Part shown: positions 13,371 through 23,449 of the stretch, in pieces
Numbering within the stretch: the stretch's first letter is position 1
Layout: the number at the start of each line of letters is the position of its first letter
NCBI RefSeq assembly: GCF_003473485.1
Contig: NC_053048.1
Location: 36,824,755 to 36,888,754, forward strand
DNA from: Medicago truncatula
Taxonomy: Eukaryota; Streptophyta; Magnoliopsida; Fabales; Fabaceae
Direction: 5' to 3'
DNA: 64,000 bases
Notes under the pieces: model-generated
Seen by the model: the letters and a program-made list of their open reading frames with translations, nothing else
Told to the model about the DNA's origin: nothing
Databases searched by the model: none
Made by a program: the position numbers and the translations under genes

Positions 13371-14056
13371 AGGGGCGGATGTACATATGAGCTATGTGGG
13401 GCTAAATCCCCACATGACTTTTCCCTAATTTTTTTTTTCATTTTTAATAATAGATATAACACGATAGAACAAGTTAGTAAATGAGTAAACTATCTCTTTC
13501 AGAATGTGTTTTATGTTTGAGTTTTGCAAAGTCATTTGTAGTTTTTGATGTGAACAAATTATTGAGGATGACTGAGTATTATCCAAATAATTTTATAGAT
13601 GTGTTGGAAGTGGCGTTACACCATCAACTTAAGAATTATATTACAAATGTTCGATCTGAACGAAAATTTGCTAAGTTGAAAGGGCTTTCAAATCTTTGTG
13701 TAAAACTTTTGGAAACAAATAAATGCAACACATTTGCTATGGTTTGAAGTTGATTTGCTCTTGTCGGTAGCAACTGCAAGTGTTGAACGTGTTTTTTCAG
13801 ATATGAAAGTTGTGAAGAGTAACCTATGTAACAAAATGAGTGATCAATGGCTAAATGACCATCTTGTAACTTATATAGAAAGAGATGTTCTTTTAACAAT
13901 TAACAATGATGTCATTTTAACTTATTTTCAACAAATGGATAGGAGACGAGATTTTGATTGTAATGTATTGTATCAAACGATGTTGTTTCTTATTTTTAAT
14001 ATAATTTGCATTATCTTTTCTTTGAAAATTTAGCCTCGTATGTACTCTGCCCTTCG
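13371..14056 (+). mobile_element. Internally deleted hAT transposon
   Basis: The ends AGGGGCGGATGTACATA and the complement of TATGTACTCTGCCCTTCG form imperfect TIRs that extend inward to a shared GAGGCTAAAT-like motif. An exact 8-bp target duplication CTCTTGAC lies at 13363-13370 and 14057-14064. At 686 bp it is far shorter than an autonomous hAT element and holds only the tail of a transposase gene. Confidence 0.88.
13481..14032 (+). pseudogene. hAT transposase C-terminal remnant
   Basis: Two overlapping frames (13481-13747 and 13734-14033) together cover the C-terminal region of a plant hAT transposase of the zinc-finger MYM/TTF type. The second frame has the hAT dimerisation signature: ATASVERVFSDMKVVK, followed by N-x-M-S-D-Q-W-L-N-D-H-L. 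A frameshift near 13740 separates the two halves. The DNA-binding domain and most of the RNase H-like catalytic core are missing, so it cannot encode an active transposase. Confidence 0.8.
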
Positions 14057-14295
14057 CTCTTGACAAGTTAAAACGTAAGATTTCCGACGTGTTCAACCCA
14101 GAAGCAAGTTGAAGTATATTTTTCCTCGTATCTCACATAAAAGGTGGAAATTAATAATGTCAAATATTTTCTTTGAATGTGTGAACATGGCTCTTTTTGT
14201 ATTTTTAGTGCATAGATGTGTAGGTTTTAGATGAAAATTATTTTACGAGTTATATTGAACTCCACGTTCAAGGTTTTAAAAAAGGAGTTTGCGGT

Positions 14296-14435
14296 TCAGT
14301 TTTGAAAACCATAGAATGGTTCCATGTATGTTTACTAGCCTAGAAGTGTAGGTTCCAAAACTCTTTATGTTTGGAGCCATTCTATGGTTTTCAAAACTCT
14401 ATGGTTTTGAAAACCATAGAATGATGTAAGCTCTA
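14296..14435. repeat. Imperfect inverted repeat
   Basis: GTTTTGAAAACCATAGAATGG near 14303 is repeated in inverse orientation near 14377 and once more directly near 14405. Together they could form a short hairpin. There is no coding content. Confidence 0.6.
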
Positions 14436-14483
14436 GTCTATAAGCTCTAATGTTATAAGTTCAAGGAAATGCGAGGATCAAAG

Positions 14484-14690
14484 TGGATAACATGTATTGA
14501 CATAAGCTCCGTATAAGCCATCTGCTAAGCTCAAAATTATGGCTTATTAAAATATGGTATAAGCGGTTTATGAAATATATAAGCTATTTTTATTATTTAC
14601 CCAAACGTATCTGAAAGGGCTTATGTTAGTAGATAAACTCACATAAGCTTAAAATAAGTCAATCCAAACGGGGCCATAGTTTAAGTTCAT
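14484..14690. mobile_element. MITE-like element, 'aatccaaacggggcc' type
   Basis: The right end AAGTCAATCCAAACGGGGCC matches, in inverse, the left end of the element at 33893-34090. The interior has the typical repeated ATAAGCT/AGCTTAT words of this family. The left end is degenerate and no TSD was read. Confidence 0.45.
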
Positions 14691-15549
14691 TTAACTATAC
14701 ACTATTTGTTTGATTTTGCATCATTACACGACTCACACTACCAAAACTTTGTGCAAAGTAGGGGCAATGGAGTATGACCTAGTAGCGTTCCACACATACT
14801 TCTTGGAATCCTTAAAGAGTTATATGGGGGACACCAATACAAAAGTAAAAGACGATCTACCGGCTTGTGATGTAAAATCTCGTTAACTTTGATGCACCAT
14901 TGGAGCCTAAGCTTGTAGATGAAGATGGGGAAGGTTTGCCCCCATGATGTAAGAAAGAGGTTGGAAAGACCAGAACCTAATGGTGTATTTATCGTCAAGA
15001 CAGACACAAATCTGCCGAGGGACGTCACAGTTCTGCTGTGTAAGTGTCTACAGAGTAGTGCAACATGGGAAACAATCATCGGAGAAAGCCGAAGCCACTA
15101 AAAATTCAAAATCAAGTAGGTGTAGTTTAGCGAAGGATTTGGATTTGGTGGAGTTATTACATTATAGTTTTTAATTTCAATCGTCCGCTCTTAAATTAAC
15201 GCTTGAGACCATTTAAAATTAATTTCATTATTGTGTAATATGAACCATTCAATCTCATAATAACAGATGAGATCGTTTATCACATCGGCAGAAGAATCAA
15301 CTGATATTGAAAACAAGTGGTCTGCAAATCACAACAAACAAATGGGTCCATGAGTGGGGAAAAAGTAAAACAAAAAAGTTGTACCTTGTTCCCAAAGAAA
15401 CTGAGCCAAAGAGGAAAACAAATACAACCAAAATCCTATTAAACAGGATCAAGAGGAATAAGAATAATGGCTTCAACAAGAATCATACTTGTGTGGCTCA
15501 AATTACTATTGACTTCATAAATCAAGAGATAAAACATAGGACACAAAAG
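14691..15549. other. No intact gene; possible retroelement remnant
   Basis: Overlapping short ORFs at 14738-15079 (minus) and 14919-15174 (plus) have better codon texture than the surrounding DNA. The plus frame ends in a Ser-Ala-Thr-Trp-Glu run that faintly recalls the C-terminal chromodomain end of Ty3/gypsy polyproteins. That is too weak for a call. I see nothing else. Confidence 0.25.
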
Positions 15550-15721
15550 AGGCTTAGTCTCCGGTGGATGAGTTTATCATGTCTCTCACTATAAGTGAGT
15601 GAGTTTTTTTCCATGCGATATAATATTAAAGTAATGGACAACCAAGATCGTTGAACGGTAACTCATTGCTACAGTGCTTACGGTGAGAGAAATAATAAAC
15701 TTATCCACCGGAGACTATGCC
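15550..15721. mobile_element. Small TIR element
   Basis: GGCTTAGTCTCCGGTGGATG at the left is mirrored by the complement of CATCCACCGGAGACTAAGCC-like sequence at the right (CTTATCCACCGGAGACTATG). The arms also share an inner CTCTCACT motif. The middle is about 80 bp with no coding content. No TSD was recognised. Confidence 0.65.
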
Positions 15722-15907
15722 CATCATGAATTAATGTAGTGGGAAATCTAAGTCGTTTGATGAAAAATTTGTGTAGGTGACAACTAGGGTATCCATGGAA
15801 GAATGATGGGTAATTTACGCCAACTAATACACATTAGCCACATAAGCACATTTTTAAGTGGTATCCATGAACTATCTTGACCCCACCAACAAATTGATCA
15901 TTTTCAT

Positions 15908-16296
15908 GGCAAATTCTATGGTACACCCACTATATTTGAGTGTACTAGTACACTAACTCTTTAAATTCATAGTTAAATGAGTTTTTTTTTTTGAAAAAAA
16001 AAAGATATTATTTTTTTATCATTTATAATTATAGTCAACGAAATAATTTTTTACTTTTTAAAATTTTTATCACTCATAATTGAGAACATTCATTATTTTT
16101 TACGATAATATGTAAAAAAAGTTACTATGATTCTTATAAACAATTAAATGATATTTTTTCTTATGAAATGTTGTTCTATAAAATATAAATATTGACAAAT
16201 AGTTATTTACTACATAAAAAATGATCATTCATTTATAAAATTAAGAAGGAGGAGTACCGGCACACCTCATTTTGTGAGTGTACCGTAAAAGTTGCC
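15908..16296. mobile_element. Mutator-type MITE with 9-bp TSD
   Basis: The left end GGCAAATTCTATGGTACAC is mirrored by the right end GTGTACCGTAAAAGTTGCC. The element is flanked by an exact 9-bp duplication CATTTTCAT (15899-15907 and 16297-16305). A 9-bp TSD is the hallmark of Mutator-like insertion. It is 389 bp, AT-rich and non-coding. Confidence 0.9.
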
Positions 16297-16305
16297 CATT
16301 TTCAT

Positions 16306-16986
16306 TGGTTGGTGGGTAAATTACCCACCATTCTTTAAAGGTAATCTAGAAAAAACCATTTGTGTATGGTTTATAGTTTGAGTTACATTTTAAAACATAC
16401 ATACAAGTAAAATACTCTTCATCGTATGACTATAATTAACGATTTTCGTTAATCTATATTACGTGAATGCATAATTCTCCTTGCTATTGAGAATCCAAGT
16501 CACACATCTAGATTTCCAAATTTACATGACTGTGGCAAATAATTTATCCAAATAAACACAATAGAGTTAACCTTCAATGGTTTACTAGTAAACATAGGGC
16601 AATTGGGGTAGTAAGAATAATCTCACTCCCATGAACTACACTAATGTCGCTATAGTGGTGTTAGACAAAAAATTTGTACAACAAATAAACGAACAATTTC
16701 ATAAAGTAGAAAACAACATTTACTTGAATTGAATTGATCTTATATATGAAATACTAATCAACACATCCCTATGAAAAATTACATATAATTAAACACCTAA
16801 CACTAACAATTTTTTTCCTTCCCATTCTTGCATATATAAAACCAAATAGAAATATCATTCTTCCCCATATTAAACCTAATCATTAAAATATTACCCTAGT
16901 TTGATCTCTAACTAAAATAATTCTCAACAGACTATATTTATCTCGCAATCAAACTCCAAATTATCCTAATCGAGGAAAAAGAAAAT
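16306..16986. other. Intergenic, 3' flank of the RING-H2 gene
   Basis: AT-rich DNA without ORFs of interest. The part nearest 16986 is expected to be the 3' untranslated region of the minus-strand RING-H2 gene; no clear polyadenylation motif decides its end. Confidence 0.5.
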
Positions 16987-17526
16987 TCACCTCCTCCGTC
17001 TCCGATCAGCAGCATACTGCGAAAGCGGAACAACCTCTTGAAGCGGAGTAGAAAGCGGCGTCGGAAGCGGGGAGTTTCGACAAACGGGACAAGAGCCATT
17101 AAGCTTCAACCATGAATCAAGACAACATAGATGAAAGTAATGACGACATTCAGGCATCATCCTCAGCATCTCCGAATCCTTGTACTCACACAAACAAATG
17201 GAACACGTGGTGTTCTGTCCTAAAACAGTTGCGCTGTCTCTGCTGAACTGAAACCTCGGATACGAATTTATCATGTTGTCTTCTAGACCCACCACTGCGT
17301 TTTCTTCATCGTTTTCAGCTATGAATATGTCAGTTCGTACAATGACACCCTCTGTGTAGTTGAGAGTGTTAGTGTTGTTGTTGAGATTGTTGTTGGGATT
17401 GTTGTTTTTGCGGCAACAAAGGTAGAAAGAGAGGATGAGAGTGGCGAGGAGGACGAGAAAAGCTAGGGTTATGGCTATGGAGTAGCCAAGGCCAAGGTTG
17501 GTGAAGAAACTATGTGGAGAGGACAT
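16987..17526 (-). CDS. RING-H2 finger E3 ubiquitin ligase, ATL-like
   Basis: This is a single-exon, 179-residue membrane-anchored RING-H2 protein, predicted to act as an E3 ubiquitin ligase that receives ubiquitin from an E2 at a cell membrane. Residues 14-37 form one hydrophobic segment, followed by Cys-Cys-Arg-Lys and an Asn-rich linker (41-55). A Gly-Leu-Glu at 80-82 sits where ATL proteins have the GLD motif. The RING-H2 ligands are complete: C108, C111, C127, H129, H132, C135, C146 and C149. The Trp-Leu after C135 is the usual E2-contact area. The C-terminus ends in five arginines. Length and order fit the short ATL (ATL67-like) group; the specific orthologue is inference. A second family member lies at 23450-23938 on the same strand, and a 5' fragment of this gene is copied at 10050. 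Confidence 0.93.
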   Translation of the reverse strand: MSSPHSFFTNLGLGYSIAITLAFLVLLATLILSFYLCCRKNNNPNNNLNNNTNTLNYTEGVIVRTDIFIAENDEENAVVGLEDNMINSYPRFQFSRDSATVLGQNTTCSICLCEYKDSEMLRMMPECRHYFHLCCLDSWLKLNGSCPVCRNSPLPTPLSTPLQEVVPLSQYAADRRRRR

Positions 17527-18278
17527 GGAGGAGAAAGAGAAGAAGAAGAAGAAAAAGAGGAGGAGAAAAATGGGAATTCTCCATTTGTGAGGGAGAGAAA
17601 GAGAAAATGAGGGAGAAACTTAGGGGGGTTAGGATGGCATTTTTTTTTTTAGGGGTAAAGGGTGGGTGAGAGTTTCATCTGTAGCATTTAATACTGGATT
17701 TTTGTGGAGAGATTCAAGTTTCAAATCTCAATGAGGGAGTTAGTGTGCATTAAATTTTGTGGGAGAGAGAGAGAAAGAATGAGTTGGAATTTTGTTTTGT
17801 TTTCAACTTTCCCCATCTTGAGTTTGGTAGAGAATTTAGAGTCAATACAAGTAGTCAAGTTTTTGTTTTGTTATGTTCTTTTTGGTTCTGCATTAGTGTT
17901 ATGTGTTTTGTGGTTTTGTTTTGTTATATTCTTTTTGGTTCTGCATTAGTGTTATTTTTCTAGATAAACATTGGGGATAATAGTATGTGTGCATTGGAGG
18001 TGCTTAAGGTTGCAATTGGGGATACATCTTTTTATTAGAAAGGTTAACAAATGCCTCAATGACTCTCTTTAAAGATCTAAAATAATAAGTTAATGATTTT
18101 TGAACTTTGAAACTCACGTATTTAATGTATTAAAAATTAAAATGTTTTATTTTTTAGTGAATAATTTTCTAATCAAGAATCTCTATAGAGTATGCTTAAG
18201 ACATTTGTTAGCGCGATTTTTTTAACCAATGTTTTGTGATAATACCATTTCGTTTGTGCTCGTGACCATGGGTCATTA
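17527..18278. other. 5' flank of the RING-H2 gene with a 42-bp repeat
   Basis: A purine-rich (GAAGAAGA) tract at 17530-17570 lies just upstream of the ATG and is probably 5' untranslated leader. A 42-bp unit (TTTTGTTTTGTTATGTTC...) occurs at 17861-17902 and again at 17914-17955. I see no other gene here. Confidence 0.55.
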
Positions 18279-18981
18279 TAATGGTGTTCAAAACCGAACC
18301 AATCCAATAGAAAAACCGCAAACCGAATCAATTCAAACCGAAACCACAAAAAACTGCATCTGGTTCGGATGTAATCAGATTATTTTCTTGTTCAACCGCA
18401 TGGTTTGGTTTGCGGTTTTCAGTTTAGCAACCGAACCAAACCAAACCAAACCGCAACATAAGAAAAATGTTAATTAAATATATCTCACCTAGACCAATAC
18501 TCAAACTTTTATAAAATGGAATATTTTTTCTCTTGTTAGATTTCTTCTTTGTTTTTTATTTAAAAAACATATTTATGTGCTACTTAAAATTTTAGAGAAA
18601 GATAAAATCTTAGCCTTTTCCATTTCTTACAAAATAAGATTATGGTTTGTCTGGATTTTTAACTTGGTCTATATTTTTTTGGAAACATTGTGAAATGAAA
18701 ATGAAAATGAAATTGTAATATTTGATAAAATTTAAAACATTGCTGAAAATATATTGTGTTTTAGCTTTTTAAGTTGATTTTAATGTTGGAAACAAAAAAT
18801 TGTATCGTCTAAAAAAACCGCACCAACCGATCCAACCCAAACCGCATTGGTTTGATTTAGTTTCGTTTAGATTTTATTTTTAAAGTCAATCAAACCAAAC
18901 CGCATGCTTTTTTATCTTACGATTCGGATGACTTTTACCTTCAAAATCAAACCAAACCAAACCGCACCGGGAACACCCCTA
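18279..18981. mobile_element. Non-autonomous hAT-type element ('aaccgaacc' family)
   Basis: The ends TAATGGTGTTCAAAACCGAA and the complement of CGGGAACACCCCTA are imperfect TIRs. Both subterminal regions are packed with AACCAAACCAAACCGC words. The flanks GGTCATTA (18271-18278) and GATCGTTA (18982-18989) are a decayed 8-bp TSD. The related repeat near 36870, read on the other strand, has a single GGTCATTA followed by TGGGTCC. It is a pre-insertion ('empty') site that supports the insertion point. No coding capacity. Confidence 0.85.
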
Positions 18982-19281
18982 GATCGTTATGGGTCCAAAT
19001 CCATGACAGCTTGAGTAGGACATGTACATGTATAGATTTCACGAAATAAGCAATATTCCTTTTTTCTTAACTGTTTTTTCAGCAATAAAATAGTCCTTAG
19101 AATTTCATCGAACAGTAAACAAGGACATCGTTACTCATCAAACAATTTTCTGTTTTGAGGAATCCATAAATTCGGTTGAAATCTCTGCCCATGTGAAATG
19201 TTTAATGGAAGATAATTTTCATTGAAATGGTATCACACAAAATAGTTGTATAGTCAATAGTGTGTCCTTTCAGACCTTCTT
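18982..19281 (+). repeat. Dispersed ~300-bp repeat, inverted partner at 36575-36890
   Basis: This block, starting at TATGGGTCCAAATCCATGAC and ending at TGTCCTTTCAGACCTT, matches 36575-36890 on the opposite strand over its whole length with scattered substitutions. It is non-coding in both places. It may be part of an old retroelement. The hAT element at 18279-18981 inserted close to its end. Confidence 0.8.
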
Positions 19282-19554
19282 GCATTAATATAGAGCAATG
19301 AAAAAAAAATTAAAACTGTTCCTAAAAGGTCGGAACATGATTTAGAGTTTTATATCAAGTGCTTTTATGACATTTGTTAAGGATTTAAGAGAAAAAATAA
19401 TTTAGAAATTTTATGTAGAAAAAGTTCATTTTAAAGTTTTAATGTGTTGAATACATAATTTCTAAGAAAAAGTTTCAATGTGTTAAATACACAATTTCTA
19501 AGAAAAAAATTTATTCTTTAAACTTCTAAACAAGAAGCATCCCAATGGCACTTG
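19282..19554. other. Gene-free AT-rich DNA
   Basis: A short internal duplication around 19430-19505 (AATGTGTTGAATACATAATTTC and a close copy) is the only visible structure. Confidence 0.5.
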
Positions 19555-20090
19555 TTAGTATGTGTTTTGATGAGGTAATTGAGAAATTTTGAAGAATTTA
19601 GAATTCTAAGCAATTTAAATGATTCAATTAAATTACTTTTATTTCTCAATACTTTTGTTTGGATGGAGTAATAAAAAATTTCATTGTTATCATTTTTGGG
19701 AAACTTTTATAAATTTTAATTTTTTTGGGCCAAATTTTAAAATTGAAATTAGGAGTCAATTTGTAAATTTCAAAAAATTTGAGGGGTCAAATTATAATAT
19801 TTGAAAAACTTGAGGGGTCAATTTGTAATTTTTAGGAAATTTATTGGGGTCAGTTTGAAAATTTTGGTGAATTTGAGGACCAAAATGTAAATTGTAAAAA
19901 AAATCTAAAAAAGAAGAAATTTGAAATACTTAACTTTTAGGTGTCATTTGAAATTTTCTAAATTTAACTTAAACAAAATACTTCATAAATTTCCATCATT
20001 TTGAAAATTCTTCAAATTATCATCCAAACAATGGAATTCACCTGAAAGTATTTAAATTTCCTCAAAACATTCCCCCATCCAAACACACTC
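19555..20090. mobile_element. MITE-like element with 'gtgtttggatg' ends
   Basis: The left end GTATGTGTTTTGATGAGGTAAT is mirrored by the right end CCCCCATCCAAACACACTC. The interior carries repeated GGGGTCAATTTGTAA words and has no gene. A related right end occurs at about 34840-34872. No TSD was read with confidence. Confidence 0.5.
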
Positions 20091-20093
20091 TTA

Positions 20094-20484
20094 GGCTTTA
20101 TTTGCGAGTTTGTAGGAGAAGGGAGGGGAAGACTTGAGAAAAAAGGAAGGAGCAAGTGGAAGAAATAGAGGAAAATGGGAGGGGAGGGTTTGCAGAGGTT
20201 AACTTTTCTTCATAATACAAAACCCTCATCATTTGAGGAAACAAAAAAATTGTATTGAAAGAGGGTTTTGGGAGATTTTAGAGGGTTTATATGAATTCTT
20301 CAGATTTAATCTATGTTGTTATAATATTTTTAAAATAAAAAATGTAGTAATCTTAAACATTAATTTACCATTCTCTAAAAAACTACTCTTTTAAAAAAAT
20401 TGAAAGATTTCTCAATTTTTCCTCATATTTTCCACCCTTAAAGACTTCCCTTCCCCTCTCCCCTCTAAACTCCCAAATAAAGCC
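20094..20484. mobile_element. PIF/Harbinger (Tourist)-type MITE, copy 1
   Basis: It starts GGCTTTATTTGCGAGTTTG and ends in the complement (CTCCCAAATAAAGCC), with purine-rich GGGAGGGGAAG at the left and CTTCCCCTC at the right. It is flanked by TTA at 20091-20093 and TTA at 20485-20487, the 3-bp TSD typical of PIF/Harbinger. It is non-coding. The right-hand TTA is shared with the next copy. Confidence 0.85.
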
Positions 20485-20487
20485 TTA

Positions 20488-20869
20488 GGCTTTGTTTGTG
20501 AGTTTGGAGGGGAAGGGAGGGGAAGAGAGGGGAGAGTTTGGAGAAAAAAAAGGAAGGAATAAGTGGAAAAAATAGAGGACATTAGGAGGAAGGGTTTTTA
20601 GGGGCTTATTTTTCTTCAAAATAAAAAACCCTTCTCACTTGGAGGAACTAAAAAATTGTATCGGTGGTAGGTTTTGGAGGGTTTATGTGAATTCTTCAAA
20701 TTTAATATATGTTGTTATAATATTCTTATAATTAAAAATTTATTAATCAAAAGTATTAATTTACCACTCCTTAAAAAAAAAAAAAACTCTTTTAAAATAT
20801 GTGAAAATTTTCAAAATTTTCCCCTATATTTTTGTCCCCCAAAACCTTTTCAAACTCTCAAACAAAGCG
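20488..20869. mobile_element. PIF/Harbinger (Tourist)-type MITE, copy 2
   Basis: This is a second copy of the same family in the same orientation, starting GGCTTTGTTTGTGAGTTTGG and ending CAAACAAAGCG, then TTA (20870-20872). It abuts copy 1 with only one TTA between them. The interior aligns with copy 1 with many substitutions, so this is not a very recent duplication. Confidence 0.85.
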
Positions 20870-21114
20870 TTAGAGTATTACTGTTTTTTTTTTATATGAT
20901 AAATTTAAGGTAAAGAGATTATGTACAACGTTTAATACATGGTATAGTAGAAAAGATTTAGAACTCAAAAGAACACTCAGAAAGAAATTTCCATACAACT
21001 TCTGTCAAAAGTAACAGTGAAACTCAAACTGAAATCTTTAAATTCAATATTTGTATTTTAGTGTTTTTATATCTAGACCAAACATTTGAAATTTATTTGG
21101 AGTATTATTGTACT

Positions 21115-21200
21115 TGTCCTTGTAAGATTAACTCAGTCGATAGGGATAATATATAATATATGTAAGGTTCAGGGTTCAAATCCTGACCACCACAAATAAA
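21115..21200 (+). repeat. tRNA-derived SINE-like repeat
   Basis: The A-box region is GATTAACTCAGTCGATAGGG and the B-box region CAGGGTTCAAATCCTG, about 50 bp apart. It is followed by an A-rich tail (ACAAATAAAAAG). It is not a functional tRNA gene because stems and length do not fit. Confidence 0.6.
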
Positions 21201-21231
21201 AAGAGTATTAGTGTACTTAATAACTTGCCAC

Positions 21232-22224
21232 CAGGGCCGTTCCTAGCATTTTAGGGGCCTTAGGCATAGTTTGCAAAAAAGGCCCTTACATAATACTACT
21301 TCATAAACTTTTTTAGTTTCTTGTTATGATTTTAGTAGCGCTTCATTTTATTTTTTTTCTTCGCTTTCACTACAAGATAAAAGTTATTTTAGGCAACATC
21401 TTCAAATAAATTAAATACTTAGTAGAGACCAAAACTAAACAAAATATCATAGAATTAGAGAACAATTTCTCCTACGAAGTAGACTCAAATTTTTCTAATA
21501 GACCCAAATTATAAGCAAAAAAATCTCATTTTCTTTGTCCCAAAATATAAGCAAAAAAGACCAATTTTTATGTTATTTCAAAAAAATCATCTTTTCCAAA
21601 GTAAAATTAAATGCAAATTGCATTCAATTTATTCTCTTTTCTATTCTCTCCATAATCATTAACCAATAAGAATTGTTTTTACATCTTTTCAGAAAACTTA
21701 TTTCAAGAATAACACAAAATTATACCTCAAACTACTATGTTTTTGTTTTCTTAATAAGTGTGAATTTGTGTTTTTTGCCTATAAATTGGGACAGAGAGAG
21801 TATTTTGTTTAGTTGTGAAGATTCTCCCAATTTTCTGGATAATAAATATAACAATACTTTTAATATTAGTAAGACACATTATTATGAACAAAGGGCTCCA
21901 AAAAATATCACAAATTTCTTGGCGTATTATTCGGAACAGAGGGTCCAATTTTTTATTTTGGAGGGTGTAAATAGAAAGATTTGTTTTATATGGGGTTTAT
22001 ATAAAAAATTACATCAAAAGGCCCAAAACAAGAACAGACTTCAACCCAGTCTTTAATATCAATGTTTCGGGCCTGTCTGTTGCTATATTTTACTATATAA
22101 ACAGCTAAAAATCCAGTTCTTTCTATATACACCCGCGTTAATAAATAAAATTTTGGGCCCCCTACGGCCTACGGGCATGGTCCCTAGGCCGCCGCACTCC
22201 CGGCCTATGCCTAGGGCGGACCTT
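21232..22224. mobile_element. Non-autonomous hAT-type element with nested MITE
   Basis: The left end CAGGGCCGTTCCTAGC and the right end GCCTAGGGCGGACCTT are imperfect TIRs. An exact 8-bp duplication CTTGCCAC flanks the element (21224-21231 and 22225-22232). The last 80 bp are strongly GC-rich (GGGCCCCCTACGGCC). The interior has no transposase. Between about 21515 and 21801 it holds a fold-back element with ends GTCCCAAAATATAAGC and CTATAAATTGGGAC, so one element is nested in another. Confidence 0.85.
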
Positions 22225-22232
22225 CTTGCCAC

Positions 22233-23449
22233 CTTCCTGTTAATTTGGTCATTATTATTTTTCCTCTAAAATTTTTTGCTGTGTTTTGGGGTACAATTTT
22301 CTTTTGTTGGTTTAGACAATTAGTATAAAACTAAAACCTTTTTCATTTGTACATTTTTATAATAAATTTCCCTTTAAGTTTTTAGTATTAAAAACAAACA
22401 TATACATTAGATGAATATAATTCTTAATTTTTATTTTTGAAATGACAAATTTTAGTTTTTTTTTTTAATTTTTTTTTTTAATTTTAGTTCAACACATACA
22501 ATCCTATGTTCCTCTCCAAACTACCAAATAGGCATGACAATAAGGTGGGGTGGGGACAAGTTTTATCTTCTTCATCCCTATCTCCGACTCCCATATACTT
22601 ATCCGTTACTCTCCTCATATCCAATATGGATGAAAAATTAATTATCATCCTCATAGTGAATTATTATTCACTCACACGCTCCTAAATTCTACTTCAAACT
22701 CTAACACATGTTACTCCTAATGCAACTAAAAACCTCAAGTTTAGGAATTAACCTACATGCATTATTCAATGATAATAATAGAAGATCCTAGCTATTTTAA
22801 ATTATTCATTAAAGGGAAATGCGGGATGTTACATTTGTTATATATGTTTAGATCCTGACATTCAAATCTTATTTTGGAACTCTACTCTAAAATTGTTGTT
22901 GATGCATAAACAACATAGAGAAGATATATCTTAACTTGTTTGTAATAGACAAATGCAGCGACTTCCTTACTATTTCAAATTCTTTGATTATTTTTTTGAG
23001 GTGAAAAATAAACGTGGTTGCTCATACTACTGCGGCCACAAATTAGGCTTCATTATTTTTTGTGTGTGTTAACTATACAATCTTGTATTGCTGATATTAT
23101 TTATAATGAAATGGATTGGGTTTGCTTATGTTGAAAAAAATAATCTACAGGTAAAAATAACAATAAAAATAATACCAGTGAATTGAAATTAAAAGCTCTC
23201 ATTGGCTTGCCCAAAATTAACAACACAAAAAGCTTCAACTCATTTACTCAATATTCTATTTAAAGAGGCAATTTAGAAACCGTACAAATGATGCATGTTG
23301 TTCTCTCGTCTCGTACTAATTACCAACTAAAAACATTTACAATTCGTACGGTTTCTCAAATGGCACATAAAACCAAATTACAAAAAGAAACCAAGAAGAA
23401 GCTGCACCTCAAGAAAAAGAAAATTCCCACTTCAATTGTGATGATTAAT
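22233..23449. other. Gene-free interval, 3' flank of the second RING-H2 gene
   Basis: No gene is recognisable. Around 22530-22640 there is a GGTGGGGTGGGGACAAG motif followed by pyrimidine-rich sequence, resembling one end of a TIR element; its partner was not found. The stretch 23270-23449 is probably 3' untranslated sequence of the RING-H2 gene. Confidence 0.45.

Noticed and set aside
14738-15174. Overlapping ORFs on both strands, possibly a gypsy chromodomain end
   Set aside because: Only a short Thr-Trp-Glu-like resemblance; no integrase, RT or LTR nearby. Too weak for a gene call.
21673-22056. 127-codon ORF within the hAT element
   Set aside because: It spans the nested fold-back element and has no recognisable transposase motif; composition is that of random AT-rich DNA.
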